Of a DNA stretch of 64,000 nt, positions 25,841-34,501 are shown in pieces. The notes beneath the pieces are model-generated. The model was not told the origin of the DNA and did not search any database. It was given only the letters and a program-made list of their open reading frames with translations. Position 1 is the stretch's first letter. Each line of letters begins with the position of its first letter. The stretch covers positions 1 through 64,000 of the forward strand of contig NZ_SELG01000032.1 of the NCBI RefSeq assembly GCF_007845635.1, read 5' to 3'. The position numbers were made by a program, and so were the translations under genes. The DNA is from Apibacter muscae (lineage in GTDB: Bacteria; Bacteroidota; Bacteroidia; Flavobacteriales; Weeksellaceae).

Positions 25841-26374
25841 CTATTTTTTAAATCTAATTTCTACCGCTCCAAACCTATACTTAACTATATCAGCCTCTAA
25901 AAATTCAATTTTAGGAATTGTTTTTAATAATTCATAAATTTCTTTTTTTAGTATTCCTTTCCCTTTGCCATGAATTAATATAAGTTTGTTCAAATCATCC
26001 TTTCTAGCCTTTTCAATTTCAATTATAGCTTGATTGATTTGTCTTTGTAGCATTTTATGAGGAGGAATATCTTTTATATTATCGATTAAATGTCCAATAT
26101 GTAAATCAATCTCTCTTACTTGTACTTCTTTCTTGAGAATGTTTTTATATATCTCTTTGGATTCACTACTATCTTTGCATGTAATTGAATCATTATTTAA
26201 TGTTTCATAATATAGATTTGCGTTATTTTCGATATTCAATAATTTATGTTTGGGGTATACATGCTCAAATCCATAGGTATCCACAACAATTACCTTATCA
26301 GAATATATCTTTTTAACCGTATAATACTCTTGTTCATCAACGATTGAAACCTTATTTCCTACACTTAATTTCAT
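25841..26374 (-). CDS. Smr-domain protein
   Basis: 177 residues. An N-terminal part (1-45) looks like a short SH3-like barrel (VGNKVSIVDEQEYYTVKKI). The C-terminal Smr domain (about 90-175) has both family signatures: EIDLHIGHLID and the loop LIHGKGKGILKKEI. Smr domains, first seen at the end of MutS2, are small nucleases or DNA/RNA-binding modules. Stand-alone versions of this length are common in Bacteroidota. No MutS part is present. It lies downstream of the gldJ terminator, so it is transcribed separately. Confidence 0.85.
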   Translation of the reverse strand: MKLSVGNKVSIVDEQEYYTVKKIYSDKVIVVDTYGFEHVYPKHKLLNIENNANLYYETLNNDSITCKDSSESKEIYKNILKKEVQVREIDLHIGHLIDNIKDIPPHKMLQRQINQAIIEIEKARKDDLNKLILIHGKGKGILKKEIYELLKTIPKIEFLEADIVKYRFGAVEIRFKK

Positions 26375-26390
26375 AGTAAAAAATAGAAGA

Positions 26391-26417
26391 AAAGGCTATC
26401 TTTTAAGGATAGCCTTT
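26391..26417 (-). terminator. Terminator of gldJ
   Basis: A 10-bp stem AAAGGCTATC/GATAGCCTTT with a 7-nt loop lies 21 bp beyond the gldJ stop. The minus-strand tail is T-rich. Confidence 0.8.
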
Positions 26418-26438
26418 GATTTATTTTTAATTGTTTAT

Positions 26439-28100
26439 TTATTTTGGAATTTTATTTTTAGATCCCCTTTGTGTTCTAGTTGAAGAGGACTCTTTTCCTT
26501 TATGGTCTTGAGCTACACGGAAACCAACCCAAACTGCTGATTCATTTTCACTCATGTATCTTCTTTGTCCCGGATCTAACCAATAAGCCGTATCGTTCCA
26601 TGATCCACCTTTTATCACTCTTAAATCATTGCTAATTTGTGAAGTTCTAGACTTAGTATCTTTTTGAAGTACTACTCTTCCTTTTTCATCTACCACCCAA
26701 TTTCTAATTGGTGAATTGTAAAAGTTATAACTACCACCTTCATTAGATATTCCTGCTCCAGCTTCTAAAGATGATTGTAAATCTCCATCTCTAAAATTTC
26801 TTGCATCTTCCACAACTTCCGTTTCAAATTTACCTGGTAAATTTTTGTAAACTAAACGTCCATCTGCTAATGTATCGTATTGTATAGAACCGTCATCTAC
26901 TTTTTTAAATCTACCCGCTTCTCCACTTTCGTCATTTATAAACTGTTGATAAACATTACCTCTAAAGTAATTAAAATCGTTATAATCAGTATCTATAAGT
27001 GGTCGGTAAACATCTTGTGTCCATTCTGCAACATTCCCGTACATTCCGTAAAGACCAAAGGAATTAGATGGATAAGCTCTTACGTCGGAGGTTATCGCAT
27101 TACCATCATTTCCAAATCCACCAATACCTGAGTAATCTCCTCTTCCTCCTGATTTGAAATTTTCTAAGAATTGTCCTCTATTTCTTCCTTTCTTACCTCT
27201 TAAACGATTAATCATAACATCTTTACCTTCTACTAAATTATATTGCCTATTGTCCGCTTCTGCCAATGCAGCATACTCCCATTCAGCTTCAGTAGGTAAT
27301 CTGAATTTTTGTACTAAATTTCCTTGGGCGCTTTTATTTACCGATATTATTCTTTCATTTTTATTGGTTATACCACTTCTTTTAGCTACTTTTTCTTGAT
27401 TTACAATTCCTTCCAAGGAGGGATCGTTGTACTTGTATTTTTCAACATTAAAAGAATTAGATCCTACATTATTTTCTGGATTAGAATAATAATCTTTAGG
27501 AATTATTCCTTGATTCATCAATTCTCTTTCATTTGCTCTATCCGTCAACCAATCGCAATATCTTTGTGCTTGCAACCAACTTACACCCACCACTGGGTAA
27601 TTGTTAAATTGAGGGGCTCTGAAGTAATCTTCTGAATAAATATCGTTTCTTGATAATTTATTTTGCCATACTAAGGTATCTGGCAATGCTCCAAAATATA
27701 TGTCTTTATAATTTTGATCTGTGGGTGAGTAAACATACTTAAGCCAAGTTACGTATTCCCTGTATTCATAATTAGTTACTTCGGTTTCTCCAATAAAAAA
27801 AGATCTTACTTGCATTCTTGTGGGTGTGTTGTTCCAATCATGCATAACATCGTCTTTAACTAAACCCATTGTAAAAGTACCACCTTCGACGAACACCATA
27901 CCGGTCCATCCCTTCTCAGTTTTCTTTTTATTACTAAAAAACCAACCATTTTTATCATTGGGCTTCCATCCGGATAAACTCTGAGTATTCCTTGTACCTC
28001 CACCAGGTTTTGACCTTCCACTTCCTCCACCACAACTTGCTAGAGTCAATAATAAAGGAGATACAGTAGCTAATAACAAAATGAATTTTCCTATTTTCAT
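26439..28100 (-). CDS. gldJ: Gliding-motility lipoprotein GldJ
   Basis: About 553 residues from the internal ATG at 28098-28100, or 558 from 28113-28115. The internal start is preferred because a TACTTTTG -7 box at 28128-28135 would leave only a few bases before the first ATG. The signal peptide ends in LASC. The body is a formylglycine-generating-enzyme/sulfatase-modifying fold: MVFVEGGTFTMG, ETEVTNYEYREYV, VGVSWLQAQRYCDWL, RLPTEAEWEYAA, GNVAEWTQDVY, RVIKGGSWND, GFRVA. GldJ is essential for gliding and type IX secretion in Flavobacterium. Divergent to porV. Confidence 0.93.
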   Translation of the reverse strand: MKIGKFILLLATVSPLLLTLASCGGGSGRSKPGGGTRNTQSLSGWKPNDKNGWFFSNKKKTEKGWTGMVFVEGGTFTMGLVKDDVMHDWNNTPTRMQVRSFFIGETEVTNYEYREYVTWLKYVYSPTDQNYKDIYFGALPDTLVWQNKLSRNDIYSEDYFRAPQFNNYPVVGVSWLQAQRYCDWLTDRANERELMNQGIIPKDYYSNPENNVGSNSFNVEKYKYNDPSLEGIVNQEKVAKRSGITNKNERIISVNKSAQGNLVQKFRLPTEAEWEYAALAEADNRQYNLVEGKDVMINRLRGKKGRNRGQFLENFKSGGRGDYSGIGGFGNDGNAITSDVRAYPSNSFGLYGMYGNVAEWTQDVYRPLIDTDYNDFNYFRGNVYQQFINDESGEAGRFKKVDDGSIQYDTLADGRLVYKNLPGKFETEVVEDARNFRDGDLQSSLEAGAGISNEGGSYNFYNSPIRNWVVDEKGRVVLQKDTKSRTSQISNDLRVIKGGSWNDTAYWLDPGQRRYMSENESAVWVGFRVAQDHKGKESSSTRTQRGSKNKIPK

Positions 28101-28115
28101 TGTATTTATTTTCAT

Positions 28116-28431
28116 CTTTTAAGTAAGCAAAAGTAATATATATTTTCTATTAGAATTTGATTTTTTTCACCTTCCACTATTACCATCATTAAACGTTAAT
28201 GTAAAACTAATTATTGTATTCTTATATTTAAAATTAATTTATAATTCAATTAAATATTACAGTTAAACAATTTTTACATTTATCTTACGTTATTTTTTAA
28301 GTAAAGTAATAAATTGTATCCATCTGTATTCTAAAAAATATTATTTTTATAAAAAATTTAACTATAATAAAAAATAGCCTTAATTTGAGTTAAAAATTAA
28401 CTCCTAAATTGTTTTAATTTAATTAAAATTC
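28116..28431. other. Divergent promoter region between gldJ and porV
   Basis: 316 bp with the gldJ -7 box at one end. Towards porV it is extremely AT-rich and I find no exact TAnnTTTG; TTAATTTG near 28381 is one base short. There is no open frame or repeat. In other Flavobacteriia I recall porU between these two genes; there is no trace of it here. Confidence 0.55.
28128..28135 (-). promoter_or_regulatory. -7 promoter box of gldJ
   Basis: The minus strand reads TACTTTTG, matching TAnnTTTG. It lies 13 bp before the first ATG and 28 bp before the preferred ATG of gldJ. Confidence 0.55.
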
Positions 28432-29595
28432 ATGAAAAAAAAATTATTATTTCTATCTCTACTTAGTGTCTCGTCTTTATTTCAAGCTCAAAATAGGAAT
28501 TACGCAATTGTAACGGGTGCTCCTTTTTTAAGGATATCTCCGGATGCTCGATCTGGTGGTATGGGTGACCAAGGGGTAGCCACTTCTCCGGATGCTTTTT
28601 CACAGTATTGGAACCCGTCTAAATATTCTTTTAATACTAGTTATTCCGGATTGGGAGTTTCCTATACTCCGTACATGAACAAGCTAACCAATGATGTTTT
28701 TTTACTAAATGGTACTTTTTACACTTTCTTAGGTGAGGAAGAAAGAAGTACATTATCCGCCAGTGTATATTACTTTAATATGGGTGAAATCCAATTAAAT
28801 GAGCTTATGGGTAATAATATTGTTGAAAAAGGGATTTCTAAACCCAACGAATTTTCAATTGATGTTGCTTATGGTTTAAAACTAGCAGATGTTTATTCAA
28901 TGGCTGTTACTGCGAGATATATACGCTCAGATTTATTTAATAATGTGGATAATTCTTACGCTCAAACTAAAGCAGCAAATACTTTTGCGGTTGATGTTAC
29001 TGGTTACTTTCAATCAGAAAAAGGATCTTCCTTTAGTGGATATGAAGGCAGATGGAGAGCCGGTTGGGGAATTTTTAATATGGGTCCAAAATTAGATTAT
29101 TCCAACAGTAGTCAAAATTCTAGTTATTTACCTACTCAACTTCGTTTAGGGGGGGGATATGATTTATATTTTGATGAAGATAATAAATTAGGTTTAACCG
29201 TTGAAGCTAGCAAATTATTGGTACCTGCCCCTGAGAAAATGACTGATCCTGATGGTGCTATCTATTACCAAATCCCTGACAAAAGTTTCCTTTCTGGAAT
29301 GTTCAGTTCTTTTGGTAACAAAGATGTGGGTAAAGAAATTACTTATAGTATAGGTGCTGAATATACCTTTAAAAATGCATTTGCTTTTAGAACGGGTTAT
29401 TTTCATGAAAGTCCTGAAAAAGGTGCTAGACAATATATAACTCTAGGAGCCGGTCTAAAATATCAATCTTTTGGAATTGACTTTTCATATTTAATTACTA
29501 CTGCAAGCATTAATAATGCCTTAGATAATACTTTAAGGTTTGGATTAACTTGGGATTTTGGTGGAGAAAGCTCTAACGCTACCGAAAACTATTAA
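28432..29595 (+). CDS. porV: Type IX secretion outer-membrane protein PorV
   Basis: 387 residues with a signal peptide ending about SLFQAQ. PorV/LptO features: APFLRISPDARSGGMGDQGVATSPDAFSQYWNPSKY-type opening, alternating hydrophobic strands of a FadL-like 14-strand barrel, GLKLADVYSMAVTARYIRSDL, LRLGGGYDLYFDEDN, and a C-terminal strand ending in LRFGLTWDFGG. PorV is the shuttle that carries type IX cargo from the translocon to the attachment complex with PorU. It is divergent from gldJ and followed by its own terminator, so no porU follows it either. Confidence 0.92.
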   Translation: MKKKLLFLSLLSVSSLFQAQNRNYAIVTGAPFLRISPDARSGGMGDQGVATSPDAFSQYWNPSKYSFNTSYSGLGVSYTPYMNKLTNDVFLLNGTFYTFLGEEERSTLSASVYYFNMGEIQLNELMGNNIVEKGISKPNEFSIDVAYGLKLADVYSMAVTARYIRSDLFNNVDNSYAQTKAANTFAVDVTGYFQSEKGSSFSGYEGRWRAGWGIFNMGPKLDYSNSSQNSSYLPTQLRLGGGYDLYFDEDNKLGLTVEASKLLVPAPEKMTDPDGAIYYQIPDKSFLSGMFSSFGNKDVGKEITYSIGAEYTFKNAFAFRTGYFHESPEKGARQYITLGAGLKYQSFGIDFSYLITTASINNALDNTLRFGLTWDFGGESSNATENY

Positions 29596-29618
29596 TTCTA
29601 ATCTTTTATAAATTAATT

Positions 29619-29657
29619 AAAAGATCACTTTTTATAATTAAAAGTGATCTTTTATTA
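29619..29657 (+). terminator. Terminator of porV
   Basis: The 14-bp stem AAAAGATCACTTTT/AAAAGTGATCTTTT has a 7-nt loop and a T-rich tail. It lies 24 bp past the porV stop. Confidence 0.88.
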
Positions 29658-29683
29658 TAATATTCTTTTAAAAAAATTAGTAT

Positions 29684-30697
29684 ATGTTTTCACAAGAGGA
29701 ATTATCTAAAATAAATAAACTCATAAACACGAGTAAAAATATATTAATTTTATCACACCATAATCCTGATGGAGATGCTATTGGATCCTCTTTGGCTTTA
29801 AATCTACTACTTTCAAACTTAGGTGTTCATTCAACTATTATAGTACCCAATGAGTTTCCAAAATTTCTTAAATGGTTACCGGGAGCTAAAAATATTGTTA
29901 TTGCTGAACAGCGTCTTAAATTTACAGAAATAGCATTTGAAAATGCTGATTTAATATTTTGTTTAGATTTCAATAGTGCTTCTAGAATTAATCATTTAAA
30001 GGATAAATTAAGTCAATCTAAAGCTATTAAAATTCTTATAGATCATCATCAGCAGCCTGATGTTTTTGATTATGTATATTCGGATACTTCCCAACCTGCA
30101 ACTTGTCAAATGATATTTAAATTCATTGAAGCCTTAGGAGAAAATAGTTTAATTGATAAAAATATAGCCACTTGTATCTATACAGGAATTTTAACTGATA
30201 CAGGTAGTTTTAGATTTAGAAATACTACCGCAGAAACTCACATGATTATTGCTAATTTAATCGAGAAAGGTATTTATCCTGATGAAATAGCTTCTAATGT
30301 ATTGGATAATAATACGCCTGAAAAAATTAAACTTTTGGGTACAGTTTTGGATTCTTTACAAATAATTCCAGAAAAAAATACAGCAATTTTATCACTAACA
30401 CGCAATCAATTGAAATTATTTGGCTACCAAAAAGGGGACACTGAAGGTTTTGTAAATTATGGTCTTTCCATAATTGGTATTAAATTTGTCGCATTTTTCA
30501 TGGAAGATATTCATAATAATTTTATTAAAATTTCTTTTCGATCTAAAGGTGATTTTGATGTTAATCAGTTCTCAAGAAAATATTTTAGCGGTGGAGGGCA
30601 TATGAATGCGGCTGGGGGTAGAAGCGATTTAGACATGAAAGACACTTTACAAAAGTTTAAAAATATAATCAACACAGAAATTGATGAAATCTCTTAA
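29684..30697 (+). CDS. nrnA: DHH-family bifunctional oligoribonuclease / PAP phosphatase
   Basis: 337 residues. DHH domain: LSHHNPDGDAIGSSLALN (motif I), FCLDFNSASR, the signature DHHQQPD, and TGILTDTGSFRF. The C-terminal DHHA1 domain ends in the RNA-binding loop GGGHMNAAGG. NrnA degrades nano-RNA to mononucleotides and hydrolyses 3'-phosphoadenosine 5'-phosphate. The downstream gene overlaps it by 14 bp and is gldI; the same pairing is familiar from other Flavobacteriia. Confidence 0.92.
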   Translation: MFSQEELSKINKLINTSKNILILSHHNPDGDAIGSSLALNLLLSNLGVHSTIIVPNEFPKFLKWLPGAKNIVIAEQRLKFTEIAFENADLIFCLDFNSASRINHLKDKLSQSKAIKILIDHHQQPDVFDYVYSDTSQPATCQMIFKFIEALGENSLIDKNIATCIYTGILTDTGSFRFRNTTAETHMIIANLIEKGIYPDEIASNVLDNNTPEKIKLLGTVLDSLQIIPEKNTAILSLTRNQLKLFGYQKGDTEGFVNYGLSIIGIKFVAFFMEDIHNNFIKISFRSKGDFDVNQFSRKYFSGGGHMNAAGGRSDLDMKDTLQKFKNIINTEIDEIS

Positions 30698-31238
30698 TTT
30701 ATTAACTTTTCTTTTGATTCTTCTTTGTTTTTCCTGTCATAAAAAAGAGGCTTTTCAACCAATTAAAAGCAAATCCGCCTCAGAATTCATAAATATATCT
30801 AAAGAGTATTCTAAACAAAGAGAGGAAAAAGAAAGAAATTTTTTGCAAGATTGGATAAATAACCAAAAAGATTCATTGGGTATCGCTTATATGCCTACTG
30901 CCTCTGGTTTCTGGATTCGATTTATAACTAAAAACAATAACCCAAGAGCATTAAAAAATAATTTCGTTAAATATTCTGCTGAAATTAAAACCCTGACAGG
31001 CGAAACTATTTATAACTCTCAGGAATTTGGTTTTAAAGAGGGTGTAATGGGCAAATTCAAAGATATAAGAGGGATTGAAAGCTCTTTATATCTCATGGGA
31101 AAAGGAGAAACTGTTGAATTAGTTCTACCTTCTTTCACAGCCTATGGTTTTTTTGGAGATGAAAATAAAATAGGTGCAAATGTTCCTTTACTTGTTCTAC
31201 TAACCTTAGATGATGTAAAAACCTTACCATTTAAATAA
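30684..31238 (+). CDS. gldI: Gliding-motility-associated peptidyl-prolyl isomerase GldI
   Basis: 184 residues from ATG at 30684, overlapping nrnA by 14 bp (a TTG just upstream is less likely). A signal peptide ends in CFSC, a lipobox. The FKBP-type domain covers about 60-180: PTASGFWIRFITKN, FKEGVMGKFKDIRGIESSLYLMGKGETVELVLPSFTAYGFFGD, NVPLLVLLTLDDV. GldI is an FKBP lipoprotein needed for gliding in F. johnsoniae, probably folding exported motility proteins. It is distinct from the FkpA-like pair at 3-5 kb, which have N-terminal dimerisation helices that this lacks. Confidence 0.9.
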   Translation: MKSLNLLTFLLILLCFSCHKKEAFQPIKSKSASEFINISKEYSKQREEKERNFLQDWINNQKDSLGIAYMPTASGFWIRFITKNNNPRALKNNFVKYSAEIKTLTGETIYNSQEFGFKEGVMGKFKDIRGIESSLYLMGKGETVELVLPSFTAYGFFGDENKIGANVPLLVLLTLDDVKTLPFK

Positions 31239-31260
31239 TCCTTAAATTATATTCCCAACT

Positions 31261-31896
31261 ATGGAAAAAGAAATTTTATCAAATTTATTGAAAGCTTACG
31301 ATCTAGCCATTCTTGAATATAATGATTGGATTCTTGTTAACGAACAGCTTCCAGCTATTAGAGCAAATACCCAAGGATATAAAGAGTTCGACCAAGGGGT
31401 TAGTATTCGTTTAGATATTAGTGTACTTCTAGCGGATAAGAAGGTTATTAATGAAAGTTACCCAGGGATAGGTAAAGATAAAAAAGCTGCTATACAAAAT
31501 GCTTTTCAAAATTTTATATCAAACTCCTTTTATATTTTTTTAGCATCTTTTTGGGAAATAAGGGAAGATGACCAAGTTGGAATTGAAAATTGGAATATAA
31601 ATAATAATAATTGGAATATATATATCGGTAATTTTACTTGTAAAGGAGATTTTAATATTCCTTCAAACTTATTTAAAACTATTGAAGAGGTTGTAAAAAA
31701 TGAATGCTTGACTGATGATATTTATTGGTTCCGCTTCTACTATGCTCATTTAAATACGGGTGAGATTATGATAGAGGCCTTAAAGAATAATGAGGATTGG
31801 AATGATTTAAAAGATAGCGTCAAAAACGAAGTACAGTGGGAAGATTCAGATAAATTTTATAGTCTTAGAAGTTTTATTTTGATAAAAAAAGTATAG
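31261..31896 (+). CDS. DUF6348-like protein of unknown function
   Basis: 211 residues, no signal peptide, acidic, soluble. The pattern of a Trp/Tyr-rich domain with SIRLDISVLLADKKVINESYPGIG, then KDKKAAIQNAFQNFISNSFYIFLASFW, resembles the DUF6348 family as I remember it; that assignment is from memory only. NNNN-type Asn repeats occur around residue 112. It lies 22 bp after gldI and 5 bp before idi, so it is probably co-transcribed with both, but a functional link is not evident. DUF6348-type proteins are often found with contact-dependent toxin systems; nothing of that kind is visible here. Confidence 0.55.
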   Translation: MEKEILSNLLKAYDLAILEYNDWILVNEQLPAIRANTQGYKEFDQGVSIRLDISVLLADKKVINESYPGIGKDKKAAIQNAFQNFISNSFYIFLASFWEIREDDQVGIENWNINNNNWNIYIGNFTCKGDFNIPSNLFKTIEEVVKNECLTDDIYWFRFYYAHLNTGEIMIEALKNNEDWNDLKDSVKNEVQWEDSDKFYSLRSFILIKKV

Positions 31897-31901
31897 CAAA
31901 T

Positions 31902-32423
31902 ATGGAGCATGTAATTTTAGTTAATAACAGAGATGAAGTGATTGGTGAAATGGAAAAACAAGAAGCTCATATTCAAGGAGTTTTACATCGCGCTTTTTCC
32001 GTATTTATATTTAATAGCAATCAAGAATTATTATTACAACAAAGAGCCTCTACCAAATATCATTCTCCATTAAAATGGACAAATACCTGTTGCAGTCACC
32101 CTAGAAAAGGAGAAAGTTATCTTAAAGCAGCCCATCGAAGATTACATGAAGAATTAAATTTTGATTGTGATTTGTATGAAAAATTTTATTTTATTTATAA
32201 AGCGGATGTTGGAGATGGACTTATTGAACATGAATTTGATAGAGTATTTATCGGTGAATACTCCGGCAAAATAAATTTTAATAGAAATGAAGTAGCTTCA
32301 GTAAAATGGATGAGCTTGTTAGACCTAAAAAACGATTTAAAACTAAACCCTAATCATTATACTGAGTGGTTTAAAATAATTTTTAATCAATACGAATACC
32401 AAATTCAGTATCATAAATTCTAA
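31902..32423 (+). CDS. idi: Isopentenyl-diphosphate delta-isomerase, type 1
   Basis: 173 residues, Nudix fold. Active-site cysteine and zinc histidine region in TNTCCSHPRKGE, the HRAFSVFIFN strand, the Nudix-like box AAHRRLHEELNF and the metal glutamates in LIEHEFDRVF. It interconverts isopentenyl and dimethylallyl diphosphate for quinone and undecaprenyl synthesis. Type 1 Idi in a bacterium implies either a mevalonate route or balancing of MEP pathway products; neither pathway is visible here. It closes the nrnA-gldI-DUF6348-idi string. Confidence 0.93.
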   Translation: MEHVILVNNRDEVIGEMEKQEAHIQGVLHRAFSVFIFNSNQELLLQQRASTKYHSPLKWTNTCCSHPRKGESYLKAAHRRLHEELNFDCDLYEKFYFIYKADVGDGLIEHEFDRVFIGEYSGKINFNRNEVASVKWMSLLDLKNDLKLNPNHYTEWFKIIFNQYEYQIQYHKF

Positions 32424-32762
32424 CATATTTCCCCTTCATTTCTTTTATAAAACTTAAAATAAATAGTTAGTTACGTAAATTTTTTAATATAATATTCTTT
32501 TATAAAAATATTATATGTAGCTACAATATTTAACTAGGTTATTCTATATGTAATTCCTATATATAAATTATTTTTCCAATATAATCATTTTATTATCAAT
32601 AGAATCTGTGAAGAAAGCATTTAACAAACAATTATTCAAAAAAATTTATTGAACCATCTAATAAGTCTGAATCATAAATATATTAAAAAAGAAATATCAT
32701 TGTTATATATAAAAAATGGAAGGTAATAATACCTTCCATCTATAATAAATTTTCAATATTCT
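32424..32762. other. AT-rich intergenic region between idi and the OmpA-family gene
   Basis: 339 bp between convergent genes. It contains an AT-only inverted repeat ATATAATATT/AATATTATAT (32487-32516), possibly the idi terminator although no T-tract follows, and the OmpA-gene terminator (32711-32739). I see no open frame or RNA gene. Confidence 0.55.
32711..32739 (-). terminator. Terminator of the OmpA-family operon
   Basis: A perfect 9-bp stem ATGGAAGGT/ACCTTCCAT with a 6-nt loop, followed on the minus strand by a T run, lies 24 bp past the OmpA-family gene. Confidence 0.88.
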
Positions 32763-33440
32763 TTATTGATTGGTCTGTGCATCCCTAATCATTTTATCAT
32801 TTGCAGTAATTGAAAACTCAACCCTACGGTTTAAAGCTCTTCCAGCATCAGTATTGTTATCTCCGATAGGATCTTCTTTTCCAAAACCTTTTGTTGATAG
32901 ACGGTTACTTGCAATTCCATGAGCTATTAAATAATCTGCTACGCTCTTTGCTCTTCTTTCAGATAAATTTAAATTATATTGATCTGCTCCTTTAGAATCC
33001 GTATATCCATATATACCTATGTTTGTATCCGGATATTGTTTAAACACAGTTATAATTTTATCTAAATTTTGCTGAGCCGAAGAGGTAAGTGTTGATTTAT
33101 CAAAATCAAATCGAATAGCATTTTCATTTAATACAACTTTAATCCCTTCTCCTACTCTCTCCACAGAAGCCCCTGGTATGCTTTGCTGTATTTGACGAGC
33201 TTGTTGATCCATTTTATGACCTATCACACCCCCAGTTGTACCACCAACAGCAGCGCCAATAACGGCACCTAAGGCTGCATTATTTTTATTTCCAATATTG
33301 TTACCTATAACCGCCCCTAATACTCCTCCTGCAACTGCACCTAACCCTGCACCTTTTTGAGTATTGTTTGCATTACAGGATACTAATAAGATACTTATAG
33401 ATAAAATAAATAAAGTTATTTTAGAATAAAGTGTTTTCAT
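32763..33440 (-). CDS. OmpA-family lipoprotein with glycine-zipper
   Basis: 225 residues. The lipobox LVSC (C22) follows the signal peptide. Residues about 30-75 form two glycine-zipper segments (GAGLGAVAGGVLGAVIGNNIG and a repeat of it), which can insert in membranes. The C-terminal OmpA domain (about 105-215) has the peptidoglycan-binding pattern: IRFDFDKSTLTSSAQQNLDKI, YGYTDSKGADQYNLNLSERRAKSVADYL, and GKEDPIGDNNTDAGRALNRRVE. It probably anchors the outer membrane to peptidoglycan (Pal/YiaD-like). Last of three minus-strand envelope genes 18-31 bp apart. Confidence 0.9.
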   Translation of the reverse strand: MKTLYSKITLFILSISILLVSCNANNTQKGAGLGAVAGGVLGAVIGNNIGNKNNAALGAVIGAAVGGTTGGVIGHKMDQQARQIQQSIPGASVERVGEGIKVVLNENAIRFDFDKSTLTSSAQQNLDKIITVFKQYPDTNIGIYGYTDSKGADQYNLNLSERRAKSVADYLIAHGIASNRLSTKGFGKEDPIGDNNTDAGRALNRRVEFSITANDKMIRDAQTNQ

Positions 33441-33458
33441 AATTTAAATAATTTAATT

Positions 33459-33932
33459 TTATAATTTTCCAGTAGATAATCTTGTAAAATGATAACTTAT
33501 TTTTACTCCGTTAATCACTTGGTTTAATGTAAACTCATTTTCTGAAGAACTTTGAAACTGATAAATAGTTCCTGTAGTTACTTTTCTTGCTTTGTCTCCA
33601 TCATTTAATAATTTTAAAACCAAAGCATCTTGGTTATTGATATACCAAGAAAAACTTTGTACTCCGCTTGGACAATTATTTCCCCCTTGAAGTGTAAAAT
33701 TACCTGTATAATTGTTAGAAACAAAATACCATGTACTATTGGTTAAACATTGTGCATCAAATTCATCAAATGCCTTTACTTTAACCATATTCTCAGAATA
33801 TGTAACTTTGTCTAAGTTCCAAGTTCCTCTAACAATTCTTTGAGAGGATCGATTTACAGCATCGTTGTTACTTGTAGAGCAAGAATAAAAAAATAACATA
33901 CTCAATACTCCTAATAAAATAAATTTTTTCAT
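33459..33932 (-). CDS. Lipocalin-like lipoprotein
   Basis: 157 residues. The lipobox is FYSC (C18). The mature part begins with RIVRGTWNLDKVTY, the GxW motif with which Bacteroidota lipocalin-like domains start, and continues as short beta strands (STWYFVSNNYTGNFTL, SFSWYINNQDALVLKLL, ISYHFTRL), as expected for a small beta-barrel. Two cysteines in the mature part (AQCLTN and NNCPSG) could form a disulfide. Ligand unknown. In an operon with an OmpA lipoprotein, so an envelope role is likely. Confidence 0.7.
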   Translation of the reverse strand: MKKFILLGVLSMLFFYSCSTSNNDAVNRSSQRIVRGTWNLDKVTYSENMVKVKAFDEFDAQCLTNSTWYFVSNNYTGNFTLQGGNNCPSGVQSFSWYINNQDALVLKLLNDGDKARKVTTGTIYQFQSSSENEFTLNQVINGVKISYHFTRLSTGKL

Positions 33933-33963
33933 ATTTAAATTCTTATATCTATGGGTTATTTAA

Positions 33964-34452
33964 TTAAAAATTTACTCTTCCTGTTTCTGAACCTTTTTTA
34001 CAAACTAAAGATTTTCTCTTACCATTAACTAAAAAACTTATAAAATTTTGTTGATCTGGAAAGTTATTTATAAGTATAGAATTTTTAATGGTTATTGAGT
34101 TAATAAGACCTTCTAAATTAGTTGCTTCATAATAAACCCAAATTACGTTCCCATCAGGATTATACGAAGAGAAATTGAAGGATACAGGAACATCATTTAC
34201 AGAAATTTTTACATTCTGTTGCAAATATTTACTTAAACTTGAACCAAATGTGTTAGTACTAGCTTTTACACCTAAAATTTTTTCAATATCTAAGGTATTA
34301 ATTTTCGTAGATAATTTTAAAGTTTTATTCCCTTGAATATATTCGACCTTTGTAATAGAGGTGTGAAATTGATCTGAGTTTAATTTATAAAACGATAAAA
34401 ATATTAAAGGCAATAATATTAAAATAGCTTTACTTAAGTATTTCTTTTTCAT
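33964..34452 (-). CDS. DUF6702-like exported protein
   Basis: 162 residues with an N-terminal hydrophobic segment (about 7-22) that could be a signal peptide or anchor. The region FHTSITKVEYIQGNKTLKLSTKINTLDIEKIL resembles the DUF6702 family of Bacteroidota, small exported proteins of unknown role. It is the first gene of the operon with the lipocalin and OmpA lipoproteins. A C-terminal CKKGSETGRVNF is polar. I can name no function. Confidence 0.6.
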   Translation of the reverse strand: MKKKYLSKAILILLPLIFLSFYKLNSDQFHTSITKVEYIQGNKTLKLSTKINTLDIEKILGVKASTNTFGSSLSKYLQQNVKISVNDVPVSFNFSSYNPDGNVIWVYYEATNLEGLINSITIKNSILINNFPDQQNFISFLVNGKRKSLVCKKGSETGRVNF

Positions 34453-34501
34453 AAAATTATTTATGTTTATGTTTTAAAACAAATTTAATGCCAATATGAA
34501 A

